Shown: piece after piece, positions 17,559-25,534 of the stretch
How positions within the stretch are numbered: position 1 is the first letter of the stretch
How the letters are laid out: each line of letters begins with the position of its first letter
NCBI RefSeq assembly: GCF_002709775.1
Contig: NZ_PAQR01000007.1
Coordinates: 1-64,000 of the forward strand
Length of the DNA stretch: 64,000 bases
Origin: Thalassospira sp.
GTDB taxonomy: Bacteria > Pseudomonadota > Alphaproteobacteria > Rhodospirillales > Thalassospiraceae
Direction of reading: 5' to 3'
Position numbers and translations under genes: made by a program
The notes under the pieces: model-generated
Told to the model about the DNA's origin: nothing
Database searches by the model: none
What the model saw: the letters and a program-made list of their open reading frames with translations, nothing else

Positions 17559-18281
17559 TTGACGCGCAAAGATATCACTGCAGAGACATCCGGGGCCAAG
17601 GAAGTGGCAGACTTCCTTGGCAAGGCGCGCGAACTTGCGGTGCATGCACCGTCGTCGGGGCCTGCGCAAGGACGCCTGATCTTTGCCATGGACGCAACCG
17701 CCAGCCGCCAACCCAGTTGGGATCATGCCGCCGTAATTCAGGCCGAGATGTTTGATGCGGTTGACGGCGTTGGTGCCCTTGATGTGCAGCTTGTGTTCTT
17801 TCGCGGGCTTTCCGAATGCAAATCAAGCGGTTGGTGTCGCAATGCCAAATCCTTTCGCGATTATATCACCAAGGTGACCTGTCGTGCCGGGCATACCCAG
17901 ATCGAACGGGTACTGGCCCATGTCGAACGGGAAGCGGGCGATAAGAAGATCGATGCCTTGATTTATGTCGGCGACTGTATCGAAGAAAACCCTGATCATT
18001 TGGCCCCGATCGCCGGCAAACTGGCGCTCAAGGGGGTTAAGGCATTCATGTTTCAGGAGGGCCATGACAGGGACGCGGCATTTGCCTTTGGCGAGATTGC
18101 CCGCATAACCGGCGGCGCCTTCATGCAGTTTGATGCCAGTGCGGCTGGCAAACTTCGCGATTTGCTTGGCGCTGTGGCAAGTTACGCCGTCGGCGGGCAG
18201 GAAGGTCTTTCGATCTATCAAAAGAAAACCGGGTCCGAGGAAGTTCTCAGGCTTGGTCACCAATTGCGAAAGCCGCGTTGA
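17559..18281 (+). CDS. VWA-domain protein linked to mipZ
   Basis: A 240-residue cytoplasmic protein that is essentially one von Willebrand A fold. The metal site is visible as FAMDATASR, a DxTxS variant of the usual DxSxS MIDAS motif, and later strands include LDVQLVFFRG and IDALIYVGDCIEENPDHL, where the Asp could complete the site. Start: TTG at 17559, with a weak GCAGG upstream; no ATG fits the fold. Its stop overlaps the start of the DnaJ-like gene (TGATG), so the two are translationally coupled. The function is unknown; position between mipZ and a co-chaperone-like gene suggests a role in cell division or protein assembly, which is inference only. Confidence 0.75.
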   Translation: MTRKDITAETSGAKEVADFLGKARELAVHAPSSGPAQGRLIFAMDATASRQPSWDHAAVIQAEMFDAVDGVGALDVQLVFFRGLSECKSSGWCRNAKSFRDYITKVTCRAGHTQIERVLAHVEREAGDKKIDALIYVGDCIEENPDHLAPIAGKLALKGVKAFMFQEGHDRDAAFAFGEIARITGGAFMQFDASAAGKLRDLLGAVASYAVGGQEGLSIYQKKTGSEEVLRLGHQLRKPR

Positions 18282-19108
18282 TGCAGTGGTTGTTGATTGG
18301 CATCGCCGCATTCGTCGGTGTCGGGTTCTTTATCCGATGGATGACAGAGGCCGAGCCCAAAGAAATCCGCAAAATTGTCTTATTTCTGATCATCTTGGTG
18401 TTGATCATGCTTGCCGGTTGGTTGTTGCTCACCGGCAAAATTGCCGCGATGGGTGCAGCTTTGGCGGCGATGGTGCCGTTTTTGGTGCGCATGTTGAAGC
18501 TTGGATTCCTGTGGCCAGTTTTGCGCAGGATCTTTGCATCAACGCGAAAACGTGCCCAACCGGGAGGTTTTGGCACCCGCACGGCCGGTGCGGGATCAAG
18601 TTCGGAAATTCGCACTGAATTTCTGCATATGATGCTTGATCTTGAAACCGGGCAAATGCGTGGTGGTGTTGTCAGCGGCCCCTATGAAGGGGCCAATCTT
18701 GACAGCTTGGGACTTGACGACTTGCAGTCGCTTTATGTTGACTGTTGCAGTGCAACCGACCAAAGCCGGGCGGTTCTGGAGGCCTATCTTGACCGTCGTC
18801 CCGATTGTGCGGGATGGCAAAGCTGGCGCCAGAGTGATCACGGCGAAGACGGAGCACAAAACGGAGGAAACGACCGCAACTATAACGAGCAAGGCCGTGA
18901 TGGCGAAAGGAGTTCAAGCGCGTCAGGCATGACGGCTGATGAGGCCCGGAAAATCCTTGGTGTTGGTGAAAACGCCACCCGCGCGGAAATCAACCGGGCC
19001 TATAAAAAGCAGATCAAGGCTGTCCATCCCGATCATGGTGGATCGGACTATCTGGCCTCAAAGATCAATGCCGCGCGAAGCCTTTTGTTACGGCTATGTA
19101 AAGATTAG
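18281..19108 (+). CDS. Membrane-anchored DnaJ-domain protein
   Basis: A 275-residue protein. Hydrophobic segments at about residues 1-18, 33-52 and 57-75 anchor it in the inner membrane. A basic linker (RKRAQPGGFG) and a soluble region follow (LDLETGQMRGGVVSGPYEGANLDSL). The last 60 residues are a short J domain, MTADEARKILGVGENATRAEI...VHPDHGGSDY, with the HPD tripeptide that stimulates Hsp70 ATPase. A C-terminal J domain on a membrane anchor resembles the TIM14/PAM18 and DjlA-type co-chaperones. The ATG overlaps the stop of the VWA gene, so coupling is expected. Substrate is unknown. Confidence 0.82.
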   Translation: MQWLLIGIAAFVGVGFFIRWMTEAEPKEIRKIVLFLIILVLIMLAGWLLLTGKIAAMGAALAAMVPFLVRMLKLGFLWPVLRRIFASTRKRAQPGGFGTRTAGAGSSSEIRTEFLHMMLDLETGQMRGGVVSGPYEGANLDSLGLDDLQSLYVDCCSATDQSRAVLEAYLDRRPDCAGWQSWRQSDHGEDGAQNGGNDRNYNEQGRDGERSSSASGMTADEARKILGVGENATRAEINRAYKKQIKAVHPDHGGSDYLASKINAARSLLLRLCKD

Positions 19109-19221
19109 CGTCAATAATACGTGCGCTTGCTTGATCCGTGTTCTGGAAATGTGGCAGAAGCATATATGCAGGCAATTCCGACATGGACTGGCGTGCAGCG
19201 GTTGAAAAAGGAACCTATTGA

Positions 19222-20109
19222 ATGTCAAAAAGAATCAAGAAGGCAGTTTTCCCGGTTGCAGGTATGGGAACCCGCTTTTTGCCCGCCACCAAGGCGATGC
19301 CAAAAGAAATGCTGCCGGTCGTTGACAAGCCGCTTATTCAATACGCTGTCGAAGAAGCCATTGCCGCAGGCATTGAAGAATTCATTTTTGTTACCGGTCG
19401 TGGAAAAACCGCGATTGAGGACCACTTTGACCGTTCCGCAGAACTTGAAGCCATCCTGAAAGAGCGCGGCAAGGAAGACGCGCTTTCCAAGGCACTTGAA
19501 ATGATTCCGGAAAATGGTCGCGTAACCTACACCCGTCAGGGCAACCCGCTGGGGCTTGGTCATGCTGTTTTGTGCGCCAAGTCGCTGGTTGGCGATGAGC
19601 CGTTTGTCGTGCTACTGGCTGATGACCTTATCCAGTCAAAAGTCCCCTGCATGAAGCAGATGGTTGATAGTTATGGCCGCACTGGTGGCAACATGGTTGC
19701 CGTGATGGATGTCCCGCGCGAGGAAGTGCACCGTTATGGTGTTCTTGAAATCGAAGGCACCAATGGTCGCCTTGTCAGCGCATGCGGCATGGTTGAAAAA
19801 CCCAAGCCTGAAGAAGCGCCGTCAACCCTTTCGGCCATTGGGCGCTACATCCTTGATCCGGGCATCTTCGATGTGCTTGAAAACATTCCGCGTGGTGCTG
19901 GTAATGAAATCCAGCTTACCGATGCATTGGCGGCCATGATTGGTCATGTGCCGTTCTATGGTTACAACTTTGAAGGCCGCCGTTTCGATTGCGGCAACAA
20001 GATCGGCTTCCTGAAAGCCACCATGTCATTTGCTCTTGCTCGTGAAGATATGCGTGACGATGTTCGTCAGCTTATTCACGAATTCGCTGATGGCGAAGCA
20101 GCGCAATAA
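19222..20109 (+). CDS. galU: UTP-glucose-1-phosphate uridylyltransferase
   Basis: A 295-residue nucleotidyltransferase making UDP-glucose from UTP and glucose-1-phosphate. The N-terminal signature is FPVAGMGTRFLPATKAMPKEMLPVVDKPLIQYAVEEA (split here: GMGTRFLPATK is the nucleotide loop, KEMLPVVDKP the following element). Other conserved segments are GLGHAVLCAKSLVGDEPF, the VVLLADD metal-binding region and EIQLTDAL. AAAAAGGA precedes the ATG. It opens a three-gene nucleotide-sugar cluster with ugd and a phosphohexomutase. UDP-glucose made here is the substrate of the next enzyme. Confidence 0.95.
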   Translation: MSKRIKKAVFPVAGMGTRFLPATKAMPKEMLPVVDKPLIQYAVEEAIAAGIEEFIFVTGRGKTAIEDHFDRSAELEAILKERGKEDALSKALEMIPENGRVTYTRQGNPLGLGHAVLCAKSLVGDEPFVVLLADDLIQSKVPCMKQMVDSYGRTGGNMVAVMDVPREEVHRYGVLEIEGTNGRLVSACGMVEKPKPEEAPSTLSAIGRYILDPGIFDVLENIPRGAGNEIQLTDALAAMIGHVPFYGYNFEGRRFDCGNKIGFLKATMSFALAREDMRDDVRQLIHEFADGEAAQ

Positions 20110-20189
20110 CCATTTATGTCAACTTTGACCGACCGGAACAGAATGATGAATTGTTTCGGTCGGGACTTACTTAGCAGGATAGAACCTCC

Positions 20190-21506
20190 ATGCGCGTAGC
20201 TATGATCGGGACCGGATATGTTGGTCTTGTTTCCGGTGCCTGTTTTTCCGAATTCGGTACGGACGTCGTTTGTGTCGACAAGGATGTGGAAAAAATCGCC
20301 CGTCTCGAAGACGGTATCATGCCAATCTACGAGCCCGGTTTGGATGTTCTGGTTGAAAACAACGTCAAGGCAGGTCGACTGACCTTCACCACCAGCCTCA
20401 AGGAAGGGGTCAAGGACGCGGACGCTGTCTTTATTGCCGTCGGCACCCCGACCCGTCGTGGCGATGGCCATGCCGATCTGAGCTATGTCTATGCCGCTGC
20501 AGAAGAAATCGCCGAAGCCATGGATGGTTTCACGGTTATCGTGACCAAATCGACGGTGCCGGTCGGCACGGGCCGCGAAGTGGAACGCATCATTCGTGAA
20601 AAACGTCCGGATGCCGAATTTGCGGTGGTCTCAAACCCGGAATTCCTGCGCGAAGGTTCGGCGATTGGCGATTTCATGCGCCCCGATCGGGTCGTGATCG
20701 GCACCAGTGATGAACGGGCGCGCGAGGTTATGTCTGATCTCTATCGTCCGCTATACATCATTGAAACGCCGATTGTGTTCACAACCCGTGAAACCTCGGA
20801 AATGATCAAATACGCGGCCAACACCTTCCTTGCAGCCAAGATCACCTTCATCAACGAAATTGCCGATCTCTGCGAAAAAGTCGGGGCGGATGTGCATGAC
20901 GTCGCACGCGGTATCGGTCTTGACGGCCGTATTGGCAAAAAATTCCTGCATCCAGGGCCTGGTTATGGCGGGTCCTGCTTCCCGAAAGACACCTTGGCAT
21001 TGGTGCGTACGGCCCAGGAATATGACAGCCCGCTTCGCATCATCGAGACGGTTGTTGATGTGAATGCCAAGCGCAAAAAGGCAATGGCAGATCGCGTGAT
21101 TTCGGCTTGTGGCGGTTCTGTTGCGGGCAAGACCATCGGTATTCTGGGGCTTGCCTTTAAACCCAACACCGATGACATGCGTGATGCGCCAAGCCTTGAT
21201 ATCGTGCCCGCCCTGATCGCGGCAGGTGCAAGCGTAAAGGCCTATGACCCCGAAGCCATGGAAGAAGCCAAGAAGCTTCTCGATGGCATTTCTTATTGCG
21301 ACAACGCCTATGAGACGGTCGAGGGTGCGGATGCGATGGTTGTCCTGACCGAGTGGAACGAGTTCCGCGGTATGGACCTTGATCGTATCAAGGACGGACT
21401 CAAACACCCGATCGTTGTTGATCTGCGTAACGTTTATGACCCGACCGAGATGGCTGAAAACGGTTTCAGCTATTCCTGTGTTGGTCGTGCATCTATCGGA
21501 GGCTAA
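20190..21506 (+). CDS. ugd: UDP-glucose 6-dehydrogenase
   Basis: A 438-residue enzyme oxidising UDP-glucose twice with NAD+ to UDP-glucuronate. It begins MRVAMIGTGYVGLVSGACFSEFG, the Rossmann GxGxxG loop, and carries the catalytic Cys263 in GYGGSCFPKDT. The C-terminal UDP-binding domain has GLAFKPNTDDMRDAPSL. Length is typical of the bacterial family. AGGATAGAACCTCC ahead of the ATG contains the ribosome site. It lies 80 nt after galU and 8 nt before the phosphohexomutase gene, so it is probably one operon supplying acidic sugars for capsule, exopolysaccharide or lipopolysaccharide. Confidence 0.96.
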   Translation: MRVAMIGTGYVGLVSGACFSEFGTDVVCVDKDVEKIARLEDGIMPIYEPGLDVLVENNVKAGRLTFTTSLKEGVKDADAVFIAVGTPTRRGDGHADLSYVYAAAEEIAEAMDGFTVIVTKSTVPVGTGREVERIIREKRPDAEFAVVSNPEFLREGSAIGDFMRPDRVVIGTSDERAREVMSDLYRPLYIIETPIVFTTRETSEMIKYAANTFLAAKITFINEIADLCEKVGADVHDVARGIGLDGRIGKKFLHPGPGYGGSCFPKDTLALVRTAQEYDSPLRIIETVVDVNAKRKKAMADRVISACGGSVAGKTIGILGLAFKPNTDDMRDAPSLDIVPALIAAGASVKAYDPEAMEEAKKLLDGISYCDNAYETVEGADAMVVLTEWNEFRGMDLDRIKDGLKHPIVVDLRNVYDPTEMAENGFSYSCVGRASIGG

Positions 21507-21514
21507 TCCAAATC

Positions 21515-22930
21515 ATGACGAATTCTGCCGGACACAAGTTTGATAGCTCTGTTTTGCGCGAATATGACGTGCGTGGCGTTGTGGGCGAAACCTTGCATCC
21601 CGATGATGCCAACGCGCTGGGCAAGGCATTCGGCACCATAGTGCGCAGATCCGGTGGTAAGCGTGTCGCCTTGGGGCGTGATGGTCGTCTGAGCTCGCCA
21701 GAGCTGGCTGCAGCGCTTGCAGAAGGCATTCTTTCGACCGGTTGTGACGTCGTGCGCATTGGCCGCGGTCCGACCCCGATGCTTTATTTCACGGTTTATG
21801 ATCAAAAGACCGATGCGGGCATCATGGTTACCGGTTCGCACAACCCGTCAAACTACAACGGCTTCAAGATGCTCAATGCTGGCAAGTCCGTGTTTGGCGA
21901 CGCCATTCAGGAGCTTGGCAAAATTGCCGCTGCCGGTGATTTTGAAACCGGGCAGGGCAGTGCATCCGATATCGAGATCGAAGATCGCTTTGTTGAGCGT
22001 CTTCTGGCCGAACTTGATTGTGATGTGCCCAATCCGATGACCATTGTCTGGGATTGCGGCAATGGTTCTGCCGGTGATGTTGTGCGCAAGCTGACGGCAA
22101 AGCTGCCGGGGACGCATCATCTGCTGTTTGATGATATCGACGGCAACTTCCCGAACCACCATCCCGATCCGACGGTTGAAGCCAACCTGGTTGATCTCAA
22201 GGCTGCTGTTGCCAAACACAATGCCGACTGGGGTGTCGCCTTTGACGGTGATGGCGACCGGATTGGTGTGATTGATGGCAAGGGCAACGTGCTTTGGGGC
22301 GATCAGCTGCTTCAGATCTATGCCGCAGATGTTCTGCAGCGTCAGCCGGGGGCTGCCATCATTGCCGATGTGAAGGCCAGCCAGACCCTGTTTGACGAGG
22401 TCAACCGGATCGGCGGCAAGGCCATCATGTGGAAAACCGGACATTCCCTGATCAAAACCAAAATGATCGAGGAAAAGGCACCGATCGCCGGCGAAATGAG
22501 CGGCCACATCTTCTTTGCCGAACGCTATTATGGCTATGACGATGCAACCTATGCGGCCGTGCGCCTTTATCGCATTCTGGTGCAAAGTGGCAAAAGCCTT
22601 GCCGAATGGCGTGCCGCGATGCCGGTTGCCGTCAATACGCCGGAAACCCGCATTGACTGCCCGGATGATCGCAAGTTCGCCCTGATCGAGGAAGTGCGTG
22701 CACGCCTGGCCGAAGCCGGTGCCGAAGTTAGTGGAATTGATGGCGTACGTGTCAGCACCGAAGACGGTTGGTGGCTGCTGCGTGCATCCAACACCCAGCC
22801 CGCCATTGTGGCCCGTTGTGAAGCAGCTGATGAAGCCGGCCTGGAGCGCCTTAAGGGGCAGGTGACCGATCAGCTGGTGAAAAGCGGGTTGTCTTCGGAC
22901 GACTTCTTTGCTCCGGGTGGCGGACACTAA
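21515..22930 (+). CDS. manB: Phosphomannomutase / phosphoglucomutase
   Basis: A 471-residue alpha-D-phosphohexomutase. The active-site phosphoserine is Ser108 in TGSHNPSNYNGFK; the metal loop is DGDGDRIG; the sugar-binding loop is GEMSGHIFF; the phosphate-binding loop near the C-terminus is LLRASNTQPAIVARCEA. This is the order of the PMM/PGM (AlgC-type) subfamily, which interconverts mannose-6-P/mannose-1-P and glucose-6-P/glucose-1-P. It would supply glucose-1-phosphate to GalU, encoded two genes upstream. A strong terminator ends the cluster. Confidence 0.93.
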   Translation: MTNSAGHKFDSSVLREYDVRGVVGETLHPDDANALGKAFGTIVRRSGGKRVALGRDGRLSSPELAAALAEGILSTGCDVVRIGRGPTPMLYFTVYDQKTDAGIMVTGSHNPSNYNGFKMLNAGKSVFGDAIQELGKIAAAGDFETGQGSASDIEIEDRFVERLLAELDCDVPNPMTIVWDCGNGSAGDVVRKLTAKLPGTHHLLFDDIDGNFPNHHPDPTVEANLVDLKAAVAKHNADWGVAFDGDGDRIGVIDGKGNVLWGDQLLQIYAADVLQRQPGAAIIADVKASQTLFDEVNRIGGKAIMWKTGHSLIKTKMIEEKAPIAGEMSGHIFFAERYYGYDDATYAAVRLYRILVQSGKSLAEWRAAMPVAVNTPETRIDCPDDRKFALIEEVRARLAEAGAEVSGIDGVRVSTEDGWWLLRASNTQPAIVARCEAADEAGLERLKGQVTDQLVKSGLSSDDFFAPGGGH

Positions 22931-22955
22931 GTCTCAAGCGATAACGCCAAAACTG

Positions 22956-22991
22956 AAAAAGCCCGTCAGAACACTCTGACGGGCTTTTTTG
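22956..22991 (+). terminator. Terminator of the galU-ugd-manB cluster
   Basis: A perfect 15-bp stem (22956-22970 with 22975-22989), loop ACAC, then a T run. The A run on the left lets it also stop the convergent carboxypeptidase transcript. Confidence 0.92.
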
Positions 22992-23016
22992 TGTCTTTGT
23001 TTGTGGTGCGGGCTGG

Positions 23017-24318
23017 TTAGCCGGCGTCACCCGCGTTTACCGGGATGCAAGCGACGTTCTCGCGCTTGAGTGCAGCGCAGGCTGCGCGTGCCTCGGTCTC
23101 GCCATCAAAGCCCAGCAGGCGGGCGCGATAGACGATGCCGGTGCCACTGGACTGCTGTTCGACGGCGGCACGGGTCAGGCGCAGGACATCGGGTGCAGTG
23201 CGCGCAGCGGCAAGGACCGCTTCCTGTGCACGGCGCTGGTCGCTAAACGCGCCAACCTGAATGCCCCAACCTGCATCGGTTTCGGGTTTCAGTCGGGTTA
23301 CGACCGTTTGCGTATCAATGCGGCCCGGCTGTTCGGCTTCGCGCAGCGTATTGCGTTTGGCAATCAGCAACTGGGCGTCAGCCGGCAGGATCTTGTCTTC
23401 CGGGCTGATGCGCGGACGCGGAACAACGATCTCGCCTTCTTTGGTCAGTTTGACATAGGCCTGATCAAGAAGCTTTTTCATCTGATCATCGCGGGTACGC
23501 GCGGTACGTCCGCCAAAGACAACACCGATCAGGCGTTTGCCATTGCGATTGACCGACGCGACAAGGTTAAAGCCCGATGCATTGATATAGCCGGTCTTGA
23601 TCCCGTCGGTGCCATAGTAGGACGCCAGAAGGTTGTTGTGGTTGCCATAGGTACGGTTGCCAAAGCGGAACTTCTGGGTGGCAAAGTAATGATAGTAGCT
23701 GCCGTAATTCTTGCGAAGCGCCACGGCCAGTTTGATCATGTCGCGCGCGGTGGTCATCTGCCCGCGGTTCGGCAGGCCCGACGCATTGCGGAACGTGGTG
23801 CGCGTCATGCCAAGGCGGCGCGCCTCGGATGTCATCATCTGGGCAAACTTGATTTCCGTACCGCCAAGATGCTCGGCAACAACAACGGCGATGTCATTGG
23901 CGGATTTGGTTACCAGTGCCAGGATCGCGTCCTTGACCGAAATGGTCTCACCGGCCTTAAGGCCCAGTTTGGACGGGGCCTGACCCCAGGCGCGTTTGGA
24001 AACCTTCATGCGAGTCGAAAGCGACACCTTGCCGTGTTCGAGTGCATCAAAGACCATATAAAGGGTCATGATTTTGGTCAGGGATGCCGGATAGACCTTA
24101 TGATCCGGGCGGTATTCATGCAGCGTTTCGCCAGTATCGCCATCAATGATCATCGCCGTATAGGTCCGCGCAAGAGCAGCGGACGGCGAAAGAACCGTGA
24201 CTGAGATGATTGCGACCAGACACAAAAGCACAGGAACAAGGCCACGCATGCAGAGCGTGCGTGCGGCGGACTGAGCTTTGGCCATTGCATTTGGCCCGGC
24301 AAGGGTCATTAAACGCAT
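23017..24318 (-). CDS. dacC: D-alanyl-D-alanine carboxypeptidase with SPOR domain
   Basis: About 433 residues. A signal peptide (a hydrophobic run ending SAALA) is followed by a peptidase S11 domain with SLTK (catalytic Ser), SAN and KTG (in GIKTGYI) motifs, as in penicillin-binding proteins 5/6. The last 80 residues are a SPOR domain (WGIQVGAFSDQRRAQEAVLAAA ... YRARLLGFDGETEARAACAALKRENVACIPV), which binds denuded glycan at division septa. The enzyme trims D-alanine from stem peptides in the periplasm. The start is uncertain: GTG at 24366 and ATG at 24318, 24309 and 24285 are in frame and none has a strong ribosome site; 24318 gives a plausible leader. Confidence 0.9.
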   Translation of the reverse strand: MRLMTLAGPNAMAKAQSAARTLCMRGLVPVLLCLVAIISVTVLSPSAALARTYTAMIIDGDTGETLHEYRPDHKVYPASLTKIMTLYMVFDALEHGKVSLSTRMKVSKRAWGQAPSKLGLKAGETISVKDAILALVTKSANDIAVVVAEHLGGTEIKFAQMMTSEARRLGMTRTTFRNASGLPNRGQMTTARDMIKLAVALRKNYGSYYHYFATQKFRFGNRTYGNHNNLLASYYGTDGIKTGYINASGFNLVASVNRNGKRLIGVVFGGRTARTRDDQMKKLLDQAYVKLTKEGEIVVPRPRISPEDKILPADAQLLIAKRNTLREAEQPGRIDTQTVVTRLKPETDAGWGIQVGAFSDQRRAQEAVLAAARTAPDVLRLTRAAVEQQSSGTGIVYRARLLGFDGETEARAACAALKRENVACIPVNAGDAG

Positions 24319-24499
24319 TATATCGGGCTCGGCTTTGAGGTTTCCCCAAGAACTAAATAAGTTCACTGTCTCATCCCAGCCTTAAACAAATGTTTAAGAG
24401 CATCAAAATTTGACGGTCGTCACTCGGGCCTTGAGATGGCCATTTTTATACGCGAAAGTACATTTTATATCTCCAGATCGGTAAAAAATCGAGGATCGA

Positions 24500-25249
24500 A
24501 TGTTTGAAAAGAGGGTTTCAGTTCACACCCGTAGCGCAACGACCCGTGCCAATTGGGCTAGGGCAGGGATCGCAGCACTTGTGATTGCCGGGCTTGGCGG
24601 CTGCACCTTTACCCAGACAAGTGATGTCAGTAATCCGCTTGTGCGCAAGGCGTCCTGGTTCTCGTATCTGAATGCCGATGATCTGCGTCAGGCCTGTTCG
24701 GCGGGAACTGCGGATGGTCAAATCCGCATCATTTACAATGCGGACTACTACAAGGAAGTCCGTGTCTTTGAGCTGACGCCCTATCCCGGTAACGAACAAT
24801 TCAACCTGACCACGCGCGTGTTCGGCCCGCTTCAGGTCAAGGATATCAATGTTGAGCTGAATGCGCCGCTTGGCGCCTTTGGCGGGGAAGAGGCGGTCGA
24901 CCGGATTGATCGCGCATCCTACCTCGCCATCACCGATGCTCTGCAGGCCGAAGGCTTCGGGACCCAAAGCCGTGATGGTTTGCGTCTTTATTCCGATGAC
25001 TATTACTGGGTGGCAATCGGATGTTCTTCGAGCAACATAACGCTGGCAGCCTGGGCATCGGGTGTTGATGACATGCATGCGCTTGATTTCCCGGATGTTT
25101 TGGCAAACCTGTCATCCGTGGAGCGCGAATTGCCTGAACCGCCTGCCGTTGAAAATGCGCGGTCCCAGGGGGCAGCGCAATTGCACTACGTTCAGAATAA
25201 CGACTCTCGTGATTTCTACCGCACCGTGCGTGGAAACATGCTTCGCTAA
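24500..25249 (+). CDS. Hypothetical lipoprotein
   Basis: A 249-residue protein with a lipoprotein signal: AGIAALVIAGLGGC, where LGGC is the lipobox and Cys is at about residue 35. The n-region is long and basic (HTRSATTRANWAR). The mature chain is mixed alpha/beta with segments IRIIYNADYYKEVRVFELTPYPGNEQFNLTTRVFGPLQVK and YYWVAIGCSSSNITLAAWASG; I do not recognise the family. It is monocistronic, divergent from the carboxypeptidase gene, and followed by a spacer with a PhaR-like palindrome. Confidence 0.75.
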   Translation: MFEKRVSVHTRSATTRANWARAGIAALVIAGLGGCTFTQTSDVSNPLVRKASWFSYLNADDLRQACSAGTADGQIRIIYNADYYKEVRVFELTPYPGNEQFNLTTRVFGPLQVKDINVELNAPLGAFGGEEAVDRIDRASYLAITDALQAEGFGTQSRDGLRLYSDDYYWVAIGCSSSNITLAAWASGVDDMHALDFPDVLANLSSVERELPEPPAVENARSQGAAQLHYVQNNDSRDFYRTVRGNMLR

Positions 25250-25318
25250 GGCGGTGCGGACCAAAAGATTGGAACGGCAGCATGTAAGGCACCTGCTGCT
25301 GTTTCACGATGTCAAATT

Positions 25319-25331
25319 GCTGCAATGCAGC
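25319..25331. promoter_or_regulatory. PhaR-like palindrome, distal copy
   Basis: GCTGCAATGCAGC is a perfect 13-bp palindrome sharing the CAATG centre and TGC/GCA arms with the palindrome at 25477-25493. PhaR regulators of PHB granule genes bind TGC-rich sites of this form. Confidence 0.4.
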
Positions 25332-25445
25332 GATGGCTTTTGCTAGTGCCTTGTTCAATAAGTCATTTTGAAGTTTATCCCGGACTTCTGGCGTTTTCAT
25401 CTATCCTGAACCTCGGTTTGTGTCCGAAATGTCACTAAACTGTGC

Positions 25446-25493
25446 TTGACGAGGCGGGGTATTTCCATCTAGGGTTATGTTGCAATGCAACAT
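25446..25493 (+). promoter_or_regulatory. Phasin promoter with PhaR-like operator
   Basis: TTGACG (25446-25451), 18 bp, and TAGGGT (25470-25475) form a possible promoter. Immediately after lies ATGTTGCAATGCAACAT (25477-25493), a perfect 17-bp palindrome covering the expected transcription start, where a repressor would block initiation. The arrangement fits PhaR control of a granule protein. Confidence 0.45.
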
Positions 25494-25534
25494 TGATCCG
25501 GGGTGGATATCCCGGCGATCAGGAGGTCGAGGCA

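Noticed and set aside
25262-25400. A minus-strand reading frame beginning MKTPEVRDKLQNDLLNKALAKAIAALQQ
   Set aside because: The first 45 residues look protein-like, but the frame then runs antisense through the lipoprotein gene with shadow composition and there is no terminator or domain. The palindrome at 25319 lies inside it, which favours regulatory DNA.
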